DNA of 64,000 bases from Clostridia bacterium. GTDB taxonomy: Bacteria > Bacillota > Clostridia > Lachnospirales > Anaerotignaceae. The DNA lies in assembly GCA_910575055.1 (NCBI GenBank), contig CAJTDC010000001.1, forward strand, positions 248,001 through 312,000. The letters run 5' to 3'. Made by a program: the position numbers and the translations under genes. Below are positions 46,741 through 55,167 of this stretch, piece by piece; positions within the stretch are counted from its first letter, which is position 1, and every line of letters starts with the position of its first letter. The notes beneath the pieces were generated by a model, which did no database searches, was not told the origin of the DNA, and saw only the letters and a program-made list of their open reading frames with translations.

Positions 46741-47109
46741 ATGAGAAATAGAAAAAATGCTTTGAAATATCGAAAAAAAATACAATGGGAACAAATAGCT
46801 TACTATTTAGATACAAAGTGTCCTAAATGTAGTCAAAAAACAGTTTGGCAAGTATATGAATATGATGCAAAATGTTGCATACTATGTAACGAATGGCTTG
46901 ATGATGTTTGTGGTGATGAAAATTGTTATTATTGCAATAATAGACCTCAAACACCATATGAAGTTTATTATTTTTCTGATATAAGCCCAAACAATGCTAC
47001 TCAAAAAAAGAATTGGCGACGTCAAAATTATCAACACAAAACAAACGGAAAAATAAAACATAATACCAAAAAGAAATTAATACAATACTATTATCATAAT
47101 AATGAATAG
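46741..47109 (+). CDS. Small cysteine-rich protein downstream of the SLH gene
   Basis: This 122-residue protein starts three bases after the SLH stop codon. It has a cluster of cysteines (CPKCSQKTVWQ, AKCCILC, DVCGDENCYYC) that looks like a zinc ribbon pair, and a very basic, lysine-rich ends-and-tail composition (KYRKKIQWEQ at the start, KTNGKIKHNTKKKLIQ at the end). No signal peptide is seen, so it is cytoplasmic and likely nucleic-acid or protein binding. I do not recognise the family. A strong terminator follows. Confidence 0.65.
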   Translation: MRNRKNALKYRKKIQWEQIAYYLDTKCPKCSQKTVWQVYEYDAKCCILCNEWLDDVCGDENCYYCNNRPQTPYEVYYFSDISPNNATQKKNWRRQNYQHKTNGKIKHNTKKKLIQYYYHNNE

Positions 47110-47115
47110 TATTAT

Positions 47116-47150
47116 AAAAAGCCTTGAGAATACTATACTCAAGGCTTTTT
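47116..47150. terminator. Bidirectional terminator
   Basis: A perfect 13-bp stem (47116-47128 with 47138-47150) with a nine-base loop has AAAAA and TTTTT ends and sits between the convergent small cysteine-rich gene and the M29 aminopeptidase. Confidence 0.93.
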
Positions 47151-47158
47151 ACTATTAT

Positions 47159-48274
47159 TTATTTTAAATTTTCTGGATTTAACACTTCTAATTCTGGTAA
47201 TACAAATATACCATCTTTTCTAATTAAAACATCATCAAAATAAATTTCACCTCCGCCATACTCTGGTGTCATAATCAACACTAAATCCCAATGTATAGCA
47301 GATTTATTGCCATTTGGTGCATCATCATAACAATTTCCTGGTGTAAAATGAATACTGCCCCTAATTTTTTCATCAAAAAGTATATTTGTCATAGGTTTTG
47401 TAATATAGGGGTTGACACCTATAGCAAACTCTCCTATATATTTCGCTCCCTCGTCTGTATGGAATATTTTCTCAAGACGTTGTTTATCATTGCCATCAAA
47501 ATCTACAATTTTGCCATTTTGAAATGTGAGCTTTACATTTTGAAATGTAAAGCTATTGTATTCTGAAGGTGTATTATATGTGATAGTACCATTTACAGAA
47601 TTTTTAACAGGTGCTGTATATACTTCTCCATCAGGAATATTACATCTTCCAGCACATTTTACAGCAGGAATAGCTTTGATAGAAAATGTCAAATCAGTAT
47701 CTTTTGCTACAATTCTGACTTTATCTGTTTTATTCATCAATTCTACTAAACTATCCATAGCATTTGACATTTTTTCATAATTCAAATTACATACATTAAA
47801 ATAAAAATCTTCAAATGCTTCTAAGCTAGTATGAGCAGACTGTGCCATAGAATTGGTAGGATAGCGTAACACTACCCATTTTGTATGAGGTACTCTAATG
47901 TCGTGATGTACAGGACTTGAATATAATTTCGTATGAAGGGAAATCTTATCATTAGGAACATCTGATTGTTCTGCTAAATTGTCTTCCCCACGTATGCCAA
48001 TATAAGCGTCCATTTGTTTCATTCTCATACAATCTACTTCTGCCATCAATTTTTGCTGTTCTGCTGTTGCACCAAGTAATAATTCTCTTTCTATGCTGTT
48101 TGTATTTAATTCTACAAAAGGAATTGCTTCTACAGCATAAATTTCTTTTATTAATGCTTTTACAAGAGGAATAGGATGTACACCATTACAACTGATAAGC
48201 ACTTTTTCTCCTTTTTGTAGTTGGCAGGAATGATGTACTAATTGTTTTGCTAATGTTTTAATTCTTTCGTCCAT
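47159..48274 (-). CDS. Aminopeptidase, M29 family
   Basis: This 371-residue cytoplasmic metallo-aminopeptidase matches the M29 (AmpS/PepS/thermophilic aminopeptidase) family. Recognised blocks are IPDGEVYTAPVKNSVNGTITYNTP in the centre and IGEFAIGVNPYIT, ILFDEKIRGSIHFTPGNCY and NKSAIHWDLVLIM near the C-terminus. These hold the family's metal-binding Glu, His and Asp residues. It removes N-terminal amino acids from peptides. The gene stands alone. Confidence 0.93.
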   Translation of the reverse strand: MDERIKTLAKQLVHHSCQLQKGEKVLISCNGVHPIPLVKALIKEIYAVEAIPFVELNTNSIERELLLGATAEQQKLMAEVDCMRMKQMDAYIGIRGEDNLAEQSDVPNDKISLHTKLYSSPVHHDIRVPHTKWVVLRYPTNSMAQSAHTSLEAFEDFYFNVCNLNYEKMSNAMDSLVELMNKTDKVRIVAKDTDLTFSIKAIPAVKCAGRCNIPDGEVYTAPVKNSVNGTITYNTPSEYNSFTFQNVKLTFQNGKIVDFDGNDKQRLEKIFHTDEGAKYIGEFAIGVNPYITKPMTNILFDEKIRGSIHFTPGNCYDDAPNGNKSAIHWDLVLIMTPEYGGGEIYFDDVLIRKDGIFVLPELEVLNPENLK

Positions 48275-48366
48275 ATTTTATTTTCTCCTTTTTATTTTTA
48301 TAAAGTATAGTATTTTACAATTATATCAAAAAATACACAAATGTACATTTTTATTCTGTATTTGAT

Positions 48367-48395
48367 TTGACAAGCTATATTGTTTGTTTTACAAT
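48367..48395 (+). promoter_or_regulatory. Strong promoter of the NifX-like gene
   Basis: A perfect TTGACA (48367-48372) and TACAAT (48390-48395) with 17-bp spacing lie 54 bp before the start codon. Confidence 0.75.
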
Positions 48396-48448
48396 ATCAA
48401 TCGTGTATAGTAATTTGTATGTGAAACAAACAGTGAGGAGGAATAAAA

Positions 48449-48835
48449 ATGAGAATTGCAATACCATCAGAAAACGGTATCGTTTATCAACACTTTGGAC
48501 ACACACCAGAATTTACAATTTATGAAGTAGAGTCAGAATTAATTAAAAACAAAGAATTTGTTTCAACAGAAGGTTCTGGACATGAAGCATTAGCAGATTT
48601 TTTAACAGTACATTCTGTAAATGTGGTAATATGTGGGAATATTGGAAGTGGTGCAAAAAATGCACTTCGTGAAAAAAGAATTGAATTAATTCCTGGTGTT
48701 GTTGGAACAGCAGATGATATGATTGTAAAATATTTAAGTGGTGAAAAAATGGGTAATCCAGATACAGAATGTACTCATCATCACGAAGATGGACACGAAT
48801 GTGGTGACCAATGTGGAAATTGTGACCATCACTAA
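48449..48835 (+). CDS. NifX/NifB-like iron-molybdenum-cofactor-binding-domain protein
   Basis: This 128-residue protein has the dinitrogenase iron-molybdenum cofactor biosynthesis fold: MRIAIPSENGIVYQHFGHTPEFTIYEVE, then VVICGNIGSGAKNALREKRIELIPGVVG. Such stand-alone proteins occur in many anaerobes without nitrogenase and are thought to bind metal clusters. The tail is rich in His and Cys (CTHHHEDGHECGDQCGNC), a likely extra metal site. No nif genes are present in the window. Confidence 0.93.
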   Translation: MRIAIPSENGIVYQHFGHTPEFTIYEVESELIKNKEFVSTEGSGHEALADFLTVHSVNVVICGNIGSGAKNALREKRIELIPGVVGTADDMIVKYLSGEKMGNPDTECTHHHEDGHECGDQCGNCDHH

Positions 48836-48859
48836 AATATAAGAATAGAGGAAACAACT

Positions 48860-49387
48860 ATGCTGTCTATTTTAAATACCATATTTCCAGATATTTATAT
48901 TCCCTCTGTTTATGAATTACCTTTAAATGAATTGAAAAAAAAAGGAATTAGAGGGCTTGTATTTGACATTGATAATACTATTGCTCCTTATGATGTAGCA
49001 GAGCCCGATGAAAATATCATTAAGTTATTTCAAATGCTCAAAAAAGAAGGATTTCGCATTTGTATACTTTCCAATAATAATAAAAAGAGAGTTAAAACAT
49101 TTAATCAAAAATTAAAAGTACTAGCTGTGCATAAAGCTGGTAAACCTGGCATTAAAAAATTAAGAAAAGCTATTTCCGCTATGAAACTGACAGAGATTGA
49201 AACTGCTATGATAGGCGACCAAGTATTTACAGATATGTGGTGTGGGCATAATGCAGGATTATATTGTATTATGACAGCACCAATATGTAATCGTGACCAA
49301 TTTGTAACAAAAATAAAAAGAGGATTAGAAAAACAAGTAATGAAAATTTATTTTAGGCAACTAAAAAAAGAACAGCAAAATAAGTAA
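48860..49387 (+). CDS. YqeG family HAD-type phosphatase
   Basis: This 175-residue HAD superfamily IIIA protein has the nucleophile motif LVFDIDNTIAPYD (Asp-x-Asp), CILSNNNKKR as motif II, the Lys of motif III in AGKPGIKKLRKA and the acidic motif IV MIGDQVFTDMW. YqeG in Bacillus is a phosphatase of uncertain substrate (phosphatidylglycerophosphate has been proposed for related proteins). It lies 25 bp after the NifX-like gene. Confidence 0.9.
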   Translation: MLSILNTIFPDIYIPSVYELPLNELKKKGIRGLVFDIDNTIAPYDVAEPDENIIKLFQMLKKEGFRICILSNNNKKRVKTFNQKLKVLAVHKAGKPGIKKLRKAISAMKLTEIETAMIGDQVFTDMWCGHNAGLYCIMTAPICNRDQFVTKIKRGLEKQVMKIYFRQLKKEQQNK

Positions 49388-49423
49388 TATTTTAACATTT
49401 TGCTATAAAATCACATTTTTTTA

Positions 49424-49452
49424 TTGAAAAAGTTATCATTTTTCAGTAAAAT
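49424..49452 (+). promoter_or_regulatory. Promoter of efp
   Basis: TTGAAA (49424-49429) and TAAAAT (49447-49452) are 17 bp apart, 40 bp before the efp start. Confidence 0.6.
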
Positions 49453-49492
49453 AATAATATGTTTGTTTTTTTAATTACAAGGAGGAAAATAC

Positions 49493-50059
49493 ATGATTTC
49501 AGCAGGTGAATTTAGAAACGGTGTAACAATAGAATATGAAGGCGATATATTTATTATATTGGAATTTCAGCACGTAAAACCAGGAAAAGGTGCCGCTTTT
49601 GTTCGTACAAAAATCAAAAATTTAAAAACAGGAAGTGTAGTAGAAAAAACATTCCGTCCTACAGAAAAAATGCCTAGAGCACATATTGACAGACAGGATA
49701 TGCAATATCTTTATACAGACGGAGATTTATACCATTTTATGAATGTAGAAACATTTGACCAAATTGCTATTAATGCACAAGATGTAGGAGATACATTAAA
49801 ATTTGTAAAAGAAAATGAAATGGTAAAAATACTTTCTTATGAAGGACAAGTATTTGGTATTGAACCACCATTATTTGTAGAATTAGAAATTACAGATACA
49901 GAACCTGGTTTTGCAGGCAATACTGCTCAGGGTGCAACAAAACCTGCTGTAGTAGAAACAGGTGCAACAGTACAAGTACCTTTATTTATCAATCAAAATG
50001 AAATTATCAAAATCGATACTCGTACAGGAGAATATTTAGGCAGAGCAAAAGAAGCATAA
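49493..50059 (+). CDS. efp: Elongation factor P
   Basis: EF-P rescues ribosomes stalled at consecutive prolines. The 188-residue protein has three beta-barrel domains: the KOW-like domain with the loop [16 protein letters not shown] (Lys32 is where EF-P is often modified), the OB domain, and the C-terminal domain with [19 protein letters not shown]. No epmA or epmB genes are in the window, as usual in Firmicutes. Confidence 0.96.
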   Translation: MISAGEFRNGVTIEYEGDIFIILEFQHVKPGKGAAFVRTKIKNLKTGSVVEKTFRPTEKMPRAHIDRQDMQYLYTDGDLYHFMNVETFDQIAINAQDVGDTLKFVKENEMVKILSYEGQVFGIEPPLFVELEITDTEPGFAGNTAQGATKPAVVETGATVQVPLFINQNEIIKIDTRTGEYLGRAKEA

Positions 50060-50082
50060 TTACCCTAAAGGGAGGCTGGAAT

Positions 50083-50430
50083 ATGGAATATTTTGAAAAA
50101 AAAATCACCTATTTGCGAGGACTTTGTGACGGCAGCGGCTATTCCCCAGACAGTAAAGAAGGTAAAATATTTCACGGTATATTAGATGTATTAGATGATA
50201 TCGCTTTTATGCTGGAAAGTTATATGGAAGACGTAGACGACTTTGATGATATGATGTGTGACGACGATGAGGAACAAGTACAATATTTGTATTCTTTTAT
50301 TTGTCCAGAATGTGGCCAAGAGGTACAAGTGGAAGATGAAACAATGGAAAACGAACAAGTACTTGTATGTCCAAAATGTGGTAATTCTATACCAGTAGGC
50401 ACATTAGATGTAGACGAATTAAGTTTTTAA
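50083..50430 (+). CDS. CD1247 N-terminal domain protein with zinc ribbon
   Basis: This 115-residue protein opens MEYFEKKITYLRGLCDGSGY and continues KEGKIFHGILDVLDDIAF, the helical CD1247 N-terminal domain found in Clostridia. A very acidic linker (EDVDDFDDMMCDDDEEQ) leads to a zinc ribbon with CPECG and CPKCG. Function is unknown. It follows efp by 23 bp with a GGGAGG site, and a terminator comes after it, so the two form a small operon. Confidence 0.88.
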   Translation: MEYFEKKITYLRGLCDGSGYSPDSKEGKIFHGILDVLDDIAFMLESYMEDVDDFDDMMCDDDEEQVQYLYSFICPECGQEVQVEDETMENEQVLVCPKCGNSIPVGTLDVDELSF

Positions 50431-50436
50431 AATGGT

Positions 50437-50465
50437 AAAGAGAAATCTGTAAAAGATTTCTCTTT
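50437..50465 (+). terminator. Terminator of the efp operon
   Basis: A perfect 12-bp stem (50437-50448 with 50454-50465) with a GTAAA loop is followed by TTTTTAT. Confidence 0.92.
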
Positions 50466-50532
50466 TTTTATACTATATTTAACAATTTGATTATAGGTAT
50501 AAAAACAACACATTTCTATCATACTATTTTAT

Positions 50533-50925
50533 ATGATAACAGGATTTTTCATATATGGTATGTTAGGCTGGTTTATGGAAATATTATGGACAGGGCTTCA
50601 TTCTTTGCTAAAAAAAGATTATTCCCTTATAGGGCAAACTTCTCTTTGGATGTTTCCTATTTATGGTGCTGCTATATTTTTACAACCATTGTTTCTTTTT
50701 TTAGCTGGACTTCCGCTAGTGGTGAGAGGAGGGATTTATATGCTTTGTATTTATATGGCAGAATATGCCTCTGGCTGGGGATTACAAAGAATTGCAGGTG
50801 TTTGTCCTTGGAATTATAGCCAAAGTAAATATCACATAAACGGTTTAATACGTTTAGACTATGCACCCGTTTGGTTTGGTGTGGGTTTGTTTTTTGAAAG
50901 TATTTTTTACCATTTTTTGTATTAG
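50533..50925 (+). CDS. Small membrane protein, CmpB-type putative ABC transporter permease
   Basis: This 130-residue protein has four predicted membrane helices. The start MITGFFIYGMLGWFMEILWTGLHSL and the end YHINGLIRLDYAPVWFGVGLFFE match the family labelled putative ABC transporter permease (CmpB). There is no ATPase gene nearby, so that label should be taken lightly. The conserved Glu in the first helix and the W-G and R-L-D-Y motifs suggest a substrate site. Start context is modest, with no clear AGGAGG. Confidence 0.78.
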   Translation: MITGFFIYGMLGWFMEILWTGLHSLLKKDYSLIGQTSLWMFPIYGAAIFLQPLFLFLAGLPLVVRGGIYMLCIYMAEYASGWGLQRIAGVCPWNYSQSKYHINGLIRLDYAPVWFGVGLFFESIFYHFLY

Positions 50926-50950
50926 GGCATTGGATAATTTTCCAATGTCT
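50926..50950 (+). terminator. Probable terminator before ftsH
   Basis: GGCATTGGA and TTCCAATGTC form a stem of about eight pairs starting right at the stop codon of the CmpB-type gene. The T-run after it is interrupted (TTACTCTTTTT), so termination may be partial. Confidence 0.5.
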
Positions 50951-51022
50951 TACTCTTTTTCAGACAAATACAAAAATCTTACGTATGACATTACATAATG
51001 TATTACAACAAGGAGGGAAATT

Positions 51023-52912
51023 ATGCCATCGAATAATAATCAAAAAAATTCTAACCAAAATGATTTTAAAGTACTTATTAGTTTTATTATTATGGCTGTA
51101 ATATTTACATCTATATTTAATATTTTTGTATCTTCTGTATCAATGAGAAGAGCAACAGAAATTACTTATACGCAATTTTTAACTATGCTGGAAAACAAAC
51201 AAGTAGATAGTGTAGAAATACAATCAGACCGTTTACTGATTACAGAAAAAGCAGAACAAAATACAGATAATACAGGATTTTATGCTAATATTGGAAAACA
51301 ATATTATACTGGTATTATAAACGACCCAGAACTTACAAATAGAATAATACAAGCAGGTGCAATACAATATCGTGAAGTACAAAACAACTCCCCTATTGTT
51401 ACATTTTTAGCCTCTTGGGCATTGCCATTTTTATTGATATATGTTATTTCTGGACTAATACTTCGTTCTATAAGCAAAAAAATGGGCGGTGTAGGTGGTC
51501 CTATGAGTTTCGGCAAAAATACAGCAAAAATTTATGCCCAAAAAGAAACTGGTGTAACATTTGCTGATGTGGCAGGACAGGAAGAAGCAAAAGAGTCTCT
51601 TAGAGAAATTGTGGACTTTTTACATTATCCTCAAAAATATACAGAAATTGGTGCAAAACTGCCAAAAGGAGCATTACTTGTAGGCCCTCCTGGAACAGGT
51701 AAAACATTACTTGCAAAAGCCGTTGCAGGAGAAGCAAATGTCCCTTTTTATTCTCTTTCTGGTTCTGATTTTGTAGAAATGTTTGTAGGGGTAGGAGCCT
51801 CTCGAGTAAGAGATTTATTTAAACAGGCTTTAGAAAATGCTCCTTGTATTGTTTTTATAGATGAAATTGATGCCATAGGAAAAAGTCGTGACAATCAAAT
51901 GGGTAGTAATGACGAAAGAGAACAAACGCTTAATCAACTTTTATCAGAAATGGACGGTTTTGACGCTTCAAAAGGTGTTGTAATATTGGGAGCAACAAAT
52001 AGACCTGAAGTATTGGATAAAGCACTTTTACGTCCAGGTCGTTTTGACAGAAGGGTAATTGTAGATAAACCAGATTTAAAAGGCAGAGAAGATATACTAA
52101 AAGTACACAGCAAAGATGTAAAATTGAGTAATGATGTAGATTTACACCAGATTGCATTAGGTACAAGTGGTGCAGCAGGTGCTGATTTGGCAAATATTGT
52201 AAATGAGGCAGCATTAAGAGCAGTACGTTTTGGAAAGGAAAAAGTAGAACAATATGACCTTATGGAGGCAGTAGAAATTATTATAGCGGGACAAGAGAAA
52301 AAAGACCGTATTATGACAGAAAGCGAAAGAAAAATTGTAGCATATCACGAAGTAGGACACGCTTTAGCAACAGCCTTACAAAAAAACACACAACCTGTAC
52401 AAAAAATTACTATTGTGCCTAGAACAATGGGTGCATTAGGCTATACTATGCAAATGCCAGAAGAAGAAAAATATTTAATGAATAAGCAGGAAATATTAGA
52501 CCAAATCACAACATATTTATCAGGTAGAGCCGCAGAAGAAGTAATATTCCACAATATTACAACAGGAGCTTCTAATGACATTGAAAAAGCAACAGAATTA
52601 GCAAGAAATATGGTGGCACAATATGGTATGAGTGAAAAATTTGATATGGTAGCATTAGAAAGTATACAAAATAAATATTTAGATGGCAGAAATGTACGCA
52701 ACTGTGCCGAAACAACTTCTGCTGAAATAGATGAAGAAGTACTACGTATTATAAAACAATGCCATAAAAAAGCAATAGAATTATTAGAAAATAATCAAAA
52801 AGCACTTCATACTATTGCAGCATTTTTATTGGAAAAAGAAACCATTACGGGGCAAGAATTTATGACATTACTAAAACAATGTAATGAAACAACAGAAAAA
52901 GAGTTGATTTAA
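51023..52912 (+). CDS. ftsH: ATP-dependent zinc metalloprotease FtsH
   Basis: This 629-residue membrane AAA+ protease degrades damaged or regulatory membrane and soluble proteins. Two N-terminal membrane helices (about 15-37 and 125-148) flank the external domain. The AAA domain has Walker A GPPGTGKT (221-228), Walker B VFIDEID (277-283) and the second region of homology RPGRFDRR (337-344). The zinc site HEVGH is at 442-446. The C-terminus is complete, and the promoter of the next gene overlaps its last codons. Confidence 0.97.
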   Translation: MPSNNNQKNSNQNDFKVLISFIIMAVIFTSIFNIFVSSVSMRRATEITYTQFLTMLENKQVDSVEIQSDRLLITEKAEQNTDNTGFYANIGKQYYTGIINDPELTNRIIQAGAIQYREVQNNSPIVTFLASWALPFLLIYVISGLILRSISKKMGGVGGPMSFGKNTAKIYAQKETGVTFADVAGQEEAKESLREIVDFLHYPQKYTEIGAKLPKGALLVGPPGTGKTLLAKAVAGEANVPFYSLSGSDFVEMFVGVGASRVRDLFKQALENAPCIVFIDEIDAIGKSRDNQMGSNDEREQTLNQLLSEMDGFDASKGVVILGATNRPEVLDKALLRPGRFDRRVIVDKPDLKGREDILKVHSKDVKLSNDVDLHQIALGTSGAAGADLANIVNEAALRAVRFGKEKVEQYDLMEAVEIIIAGQEKKDRIMTESERKIVAYHEVGHALATALQKNTQPVQKITIVPRTMGALGYTMQMPEEEKYLMNKQEILDQITTYLSGRAAEEVIFHNITTGASNDIEKATELARNMVAQYGMSEKFDMVALESIQNKYLDGRNVRNCAETTSAEIDEEVLRIIKQCHKKAIELLENNQKALHTIAAFLLEKETITGQEFMTLLKQCNETTEKELI

Positions 52913-52932
52913 ACATAACACTATGATAAAAT
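52904..52932 (+). promoter_or_regulatory. Promoter of the leader RNA and third MATE gene
   Basis: TTGATT (52904-52909) lies over the ftsH stop region and TAAAAT (52927-52932) follows after 17 bp. A transcript would start near 52938, giving a leader of about 125 nt before the MATE start. Confidence 0.6.
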
Positions 52933-52937
52933 AGTTT

Positions 52938-53032
52938 TAAAATTAATATGGTATATTTGCCGTCGGGTGAAAGACAATTACGTCAGTTTTTCTATCGTTA
53001 GACCTTAGAAGATAGAAAACTGGCGTTTTTTT
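52938..53032 (+). ncRNA. Candidate guanidine-IV (mepA motif) riboswitch with terminator
   Basis: The leader has a small bulged hairpin (GTC 52962-52964 pairing GAC 52973-52975, loop GGGTGAAA), then an intrinsic terminator: CGTCAGTTTTTCTATC (52981-52996) pairs with 53011-53025, loop 52997-53010, followed by seven T residues. The terminator loop contains GACC, which can pair with GGT in the first loop, a kissing interaction. Position before a MATE gene in Clostridia, small aptamer and transcriptional terminator fit the guanidine-IV class as I recall it. The class call is not proved. Confidence 0.6.
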
Positions 53033-53063
53033 GTCATAAATATTCAATAAAGAAGGGGAAAAT

Positions 53064-54407
53064 ATGAAAGAAAAAAGCAGTATATTAAAACAATATTGTA
53101 ACTATACTTTTTTTGGTATATTAGGTATGATAGGACTTTCTGCTTATATTATTGCAGATACTTTTTTTGTTTCAAAAGGACTTGGTACAAATGGATTAAC
53201 TGCACTAAATTTAGCAATACCAGTATACAATTTTGTGCATGGTATTGGTTTATTGTTAGCAATAGGAGGTGCAGCAAAATATAGCATTTACAAAGGTCAA
53301 AAAGATAATAAAAATGCAGATGTTGTATTTACAAACACAATTTATATTACTACTATACTTTCATTTCTATTTGTTATTATAGGGATACTATTTTCTCAAA
53401 AACTTTGTTTGTTTTTGGGTGCAGATGAAACTGTATTTGATATGACAAATACTTATATTAAAATATTACTTTTATTTTCTCCTGCATTTTTGTGTAATGA
53501 TGTACTGATTTGTTTCGTAAGAAATGATGGAAATCCACAATTATCTATGATAGCAATGCTGACAGGCAGTTTATTTAATATCATAATGGATTATATATTG
53601 ATATTTCCATTTCAAATGGGCATATTGGGAGCAGTGCTTGCTACAGGTTTTTCTCCTATTGTAAGTATATTATTATTGTCATTTCATTATACTTCAAAAA
53701 TAAAAGGATTTCATATTGTAAAAACAAAACCACTTTTAGATAGAATACTATGGATATTTTTAATGGGATTTCCTTCCTTTGTGGCACAAATCTCTTATGG
53801 TATTGTTATGATAATACTAAATAAAATTATACTTTCGTTACAGGGAAATGTAGGTGTTGCCGCTTATAGTGTTATAGCTAATTTGTCACTTGTTATGACT
53901 GCCGTTTTTTCTGGTCTAGAACAGGGAATACAACCTCTTTTTAGTCAATATTATGCCTGCAATGAACACTATAATATTATAAAAGTATTAAAGTATGCTT
54001 TTATTACTGTAATATTAAGTAGTATTGCAATTTATAGCACAATATTTATATTTTCAGAAAATATTGTACAATTATTTAATAGTCAAAATAATTTACAAAT
54101 GCAACACATAGCAGTATATGGAATGAAATTATATTTTATTGCAACGCTATTTGCAGGAATAAATATTGTATTTTGTATCTTTTTTACTTCTATAGAAAAG
54201 GTAGTGCTTGCACATATTTTGTCATTGCTGAAAGGACTGATACTTATTATTCCTATGGCTTTTTTGCTTTCAACATTATGGGGTATCACAGGAGTATGGC
54301 TCTGTTATGCAGTCACAGAATGTATTGTTACAATAATTGCTATAATGTTTTATTTTCATATTAAAAAATATAAGAAACAAGCTCAAACGAATGTTGAGAG
54401 TGACTAA
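53064..54407 (+). CDS. MATE family efflux transporter, MepA-like (third of three)
   Basis: This 447-residue transporter has twelve predicted membrane helices. The start MKEKSSILKQYCNYTFFGILGMIGLSAYIIADTFFVSKGLG and the GIQPLFSQYYACNEHYNIIKVLKYA loop are MATE features. Its leader RNA resembles the guanidine-IV riboswitch, whose known targets are MepA-type genes, so guanidinium or related cations are the best guess for the substrate. It follows ftsH but has its own promoter. Confidence 0.9.
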   Translation: MKEKSSILKQYCNYTFFGILGMIGLSAYIIADTFFVSKGLGTNGLTALNLAIPVYNFVHGIGLLLAIGGAAKYSIYKGQKDNKNADVVFTNTIYITTILSFLFVIIGILFSQKLCLFLGADETVFDMTNTYIKILLLFSPAFLCNDVLICFVRNDGNPQLSMIAMLTGSLFNIIMDYILIFPFQMGILGAVLATGFSPIVSILLLSFHYTSKIKGFHIVKTKPLLDRILWIFLMGFPSFVAQISYGIVMIILNKIILSLQGNVGVAAYSVIANLSLVMTAVFSGLEQGIQPLFSQYYACNEHYNIIKVLKYAFITVILSSIAIYSTIFIFSENIVQLFNSQNNLQMQHIAVYGMKLYFIATLFAGINIVFCIFFTSIEKVVLAHILSLLKGLILIIPMAFLLSTLWGITGVWLCYAVTECIVTIIAIMFYFHIKKYKKQAQTNVESD

Positions 54408-54470
54408 ACAAACATTTGGAAAGTTTATAAAAAGAGTAGTTTTAAAAACGATTATTTAGCCACTCCTTAG

Positions 54471-54686
54471 TTATTGTTCATTGTCTTTGCTTTCTGAAAT
54501 AAACTGTAAATTATCTAGTGCATATTGCAAAGCCATACACATTAACTGATTTCTGGAATAATCACTTTTTCCTGCTAATTTATCAAATTCTTGCCTTATT
54601 TCTTTAGGCATTCTTAATGTTGTTATATTATATGGGTCTTCTTTATATTTTGAAGTTTTAGATGTTACAATAAATTTTTCAGACAT
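54471..54686 (-). CDS. Ribbon-helix-helix-type small regulator
   Basis: The frame starts at 54731, but an AGAGGTG site six bases before the ATG at 54686 gives MSEKFIVTSKTSKYKEDPYNITTL, 71 residues. The pattern NITTLRMPKEIRQEFDKLAGKSDYSRNQLMCMALQYALDN (strand, helix, turn with SRNQL, helix) is that of Arc/CopG-like DNA-binding proteins. An inverted repeat sits just upstream of its start, which suggests it represses itself and the divergent DUF6809 gene. The exact family is not certain. Confidence 0.72.
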   Translation of the reverse strand: MSEKFIVTSKTSKYKEDPYNITTLRMPKEIRQEFDKLAGKSDYSRNQLMCMALQYALDNLQFISESKDNEQ

Positions 54687-54705
54687 TATTTCACCTCTAT
54701 AGTAT

Positions 54706-54815
54706 ATAATGATATTACATTTTAATATCATTATACATTTATAGTGTTTATTTTTATATATTTAAAATATGATATGATATTTGATATTTATTTTAATATC
54801 TAATTTAATATCTAA
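54706..54815. promoter_or_regulatory. Operator region: inverted repeat plus tandem TTTAATATCTAA repeats
   Basis: A perfect 12-bp inverted repeat (54706-54717 with 54723-54734, 5-bp spacer) built on GATATTA/TAATATC lies 20 bp upstream of the RHH start. Across the intergenic region, TTTAATATCTAA occurs twice back to back (54792-54803 and 54804-54815), and TGATAT-type variants lie between (54764-54790). The array spans the divergent promoter region, as expected for an RHH repressor that binds cooperatively. Confidence 0.7.
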
Positions 54816-54831
54816 AAAGAGGAGAATATTT

Positions 54832-55101
54832 ATGGGAAAATTATTAAAAGATTTCTACAATGGCAATTTGATACCAATAGAACAATGTCGTTCTAAAATA
54901 GAAAAGAACAAACAGTTGTACAAAGAACAATATAAACACTATGAGAATTTTGTAGAAAAAATAGGAAGAGAGTTTGAAGCAGAATTTAATGCTATTTTAG
55001 ACGAACAATTTAATACAATTAATTCAGAAATAGAAGAAGCATTTTCTTATGGCTTTCGTCTTGGTATAAAAATGATGCTAGAGATATGTCAATCAGAATA
55101 A
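54832..55101 (+). CDS. DUF6809 family small protein
   Basis: The ATG at 54832 after AGAGGAG gives MGKLLKDFYNGNLIPIEQC, 89 residues. The protein is all helical and charged: QCRSKIEKNKQLYKEQYKHYENF, then EFEAEFNAILDEQFNTIN and EEAFSYGFRLGIKMMLEICQ. This is the pattern of DUF6809, small Clostridia proteins of unknown function often found near mobile or regulatory genes. It is transcribed away from the RHH regulator and shares the operator array with it. Confidence 0.75.
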   Translation: MGKLLKDFYNGNLIPIEQCRSKIEKNKQLYKEQYKHYENFVEKIGREFEAEFNAILDEQFNTINSEIEEAFSYGFRLGIKMMLEICQSE

Positions 55102-55128
55102 TATAATAGCAATAAAATGAAATATGAT

Positions 55129-55165
55129 AAATGGGGACTTTTCACAAGTGAAAAAGTCCCCATTA
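55129..55165. terminator. Bidirectional terminator
   Basis: ATGGGGACTTTTCAC (55131-55145) pairs with 55148-55163 with one bulged A and has A/T-rich ends. It sits between the convergent DUF6809 and YciI-like genes. Confidence 0.88.
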
Positions 55166-55167
55166 TA

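Noticed and set aside
48543-48857. Minus-strand open frame rich in His and Leu opposite the NifX-like gene
   Set aside because: It is the antisense of a well-recognised gene with a strong promoter, and its composition is repetitive.
54398-54465. Possible hairpin GAGTGACTAAA with TTTAGCCACTC between the third MATE gene and the RHH gene
   Set aside because: The loop is 46 bases and there is no T-run, so it is not listed as a terminator.
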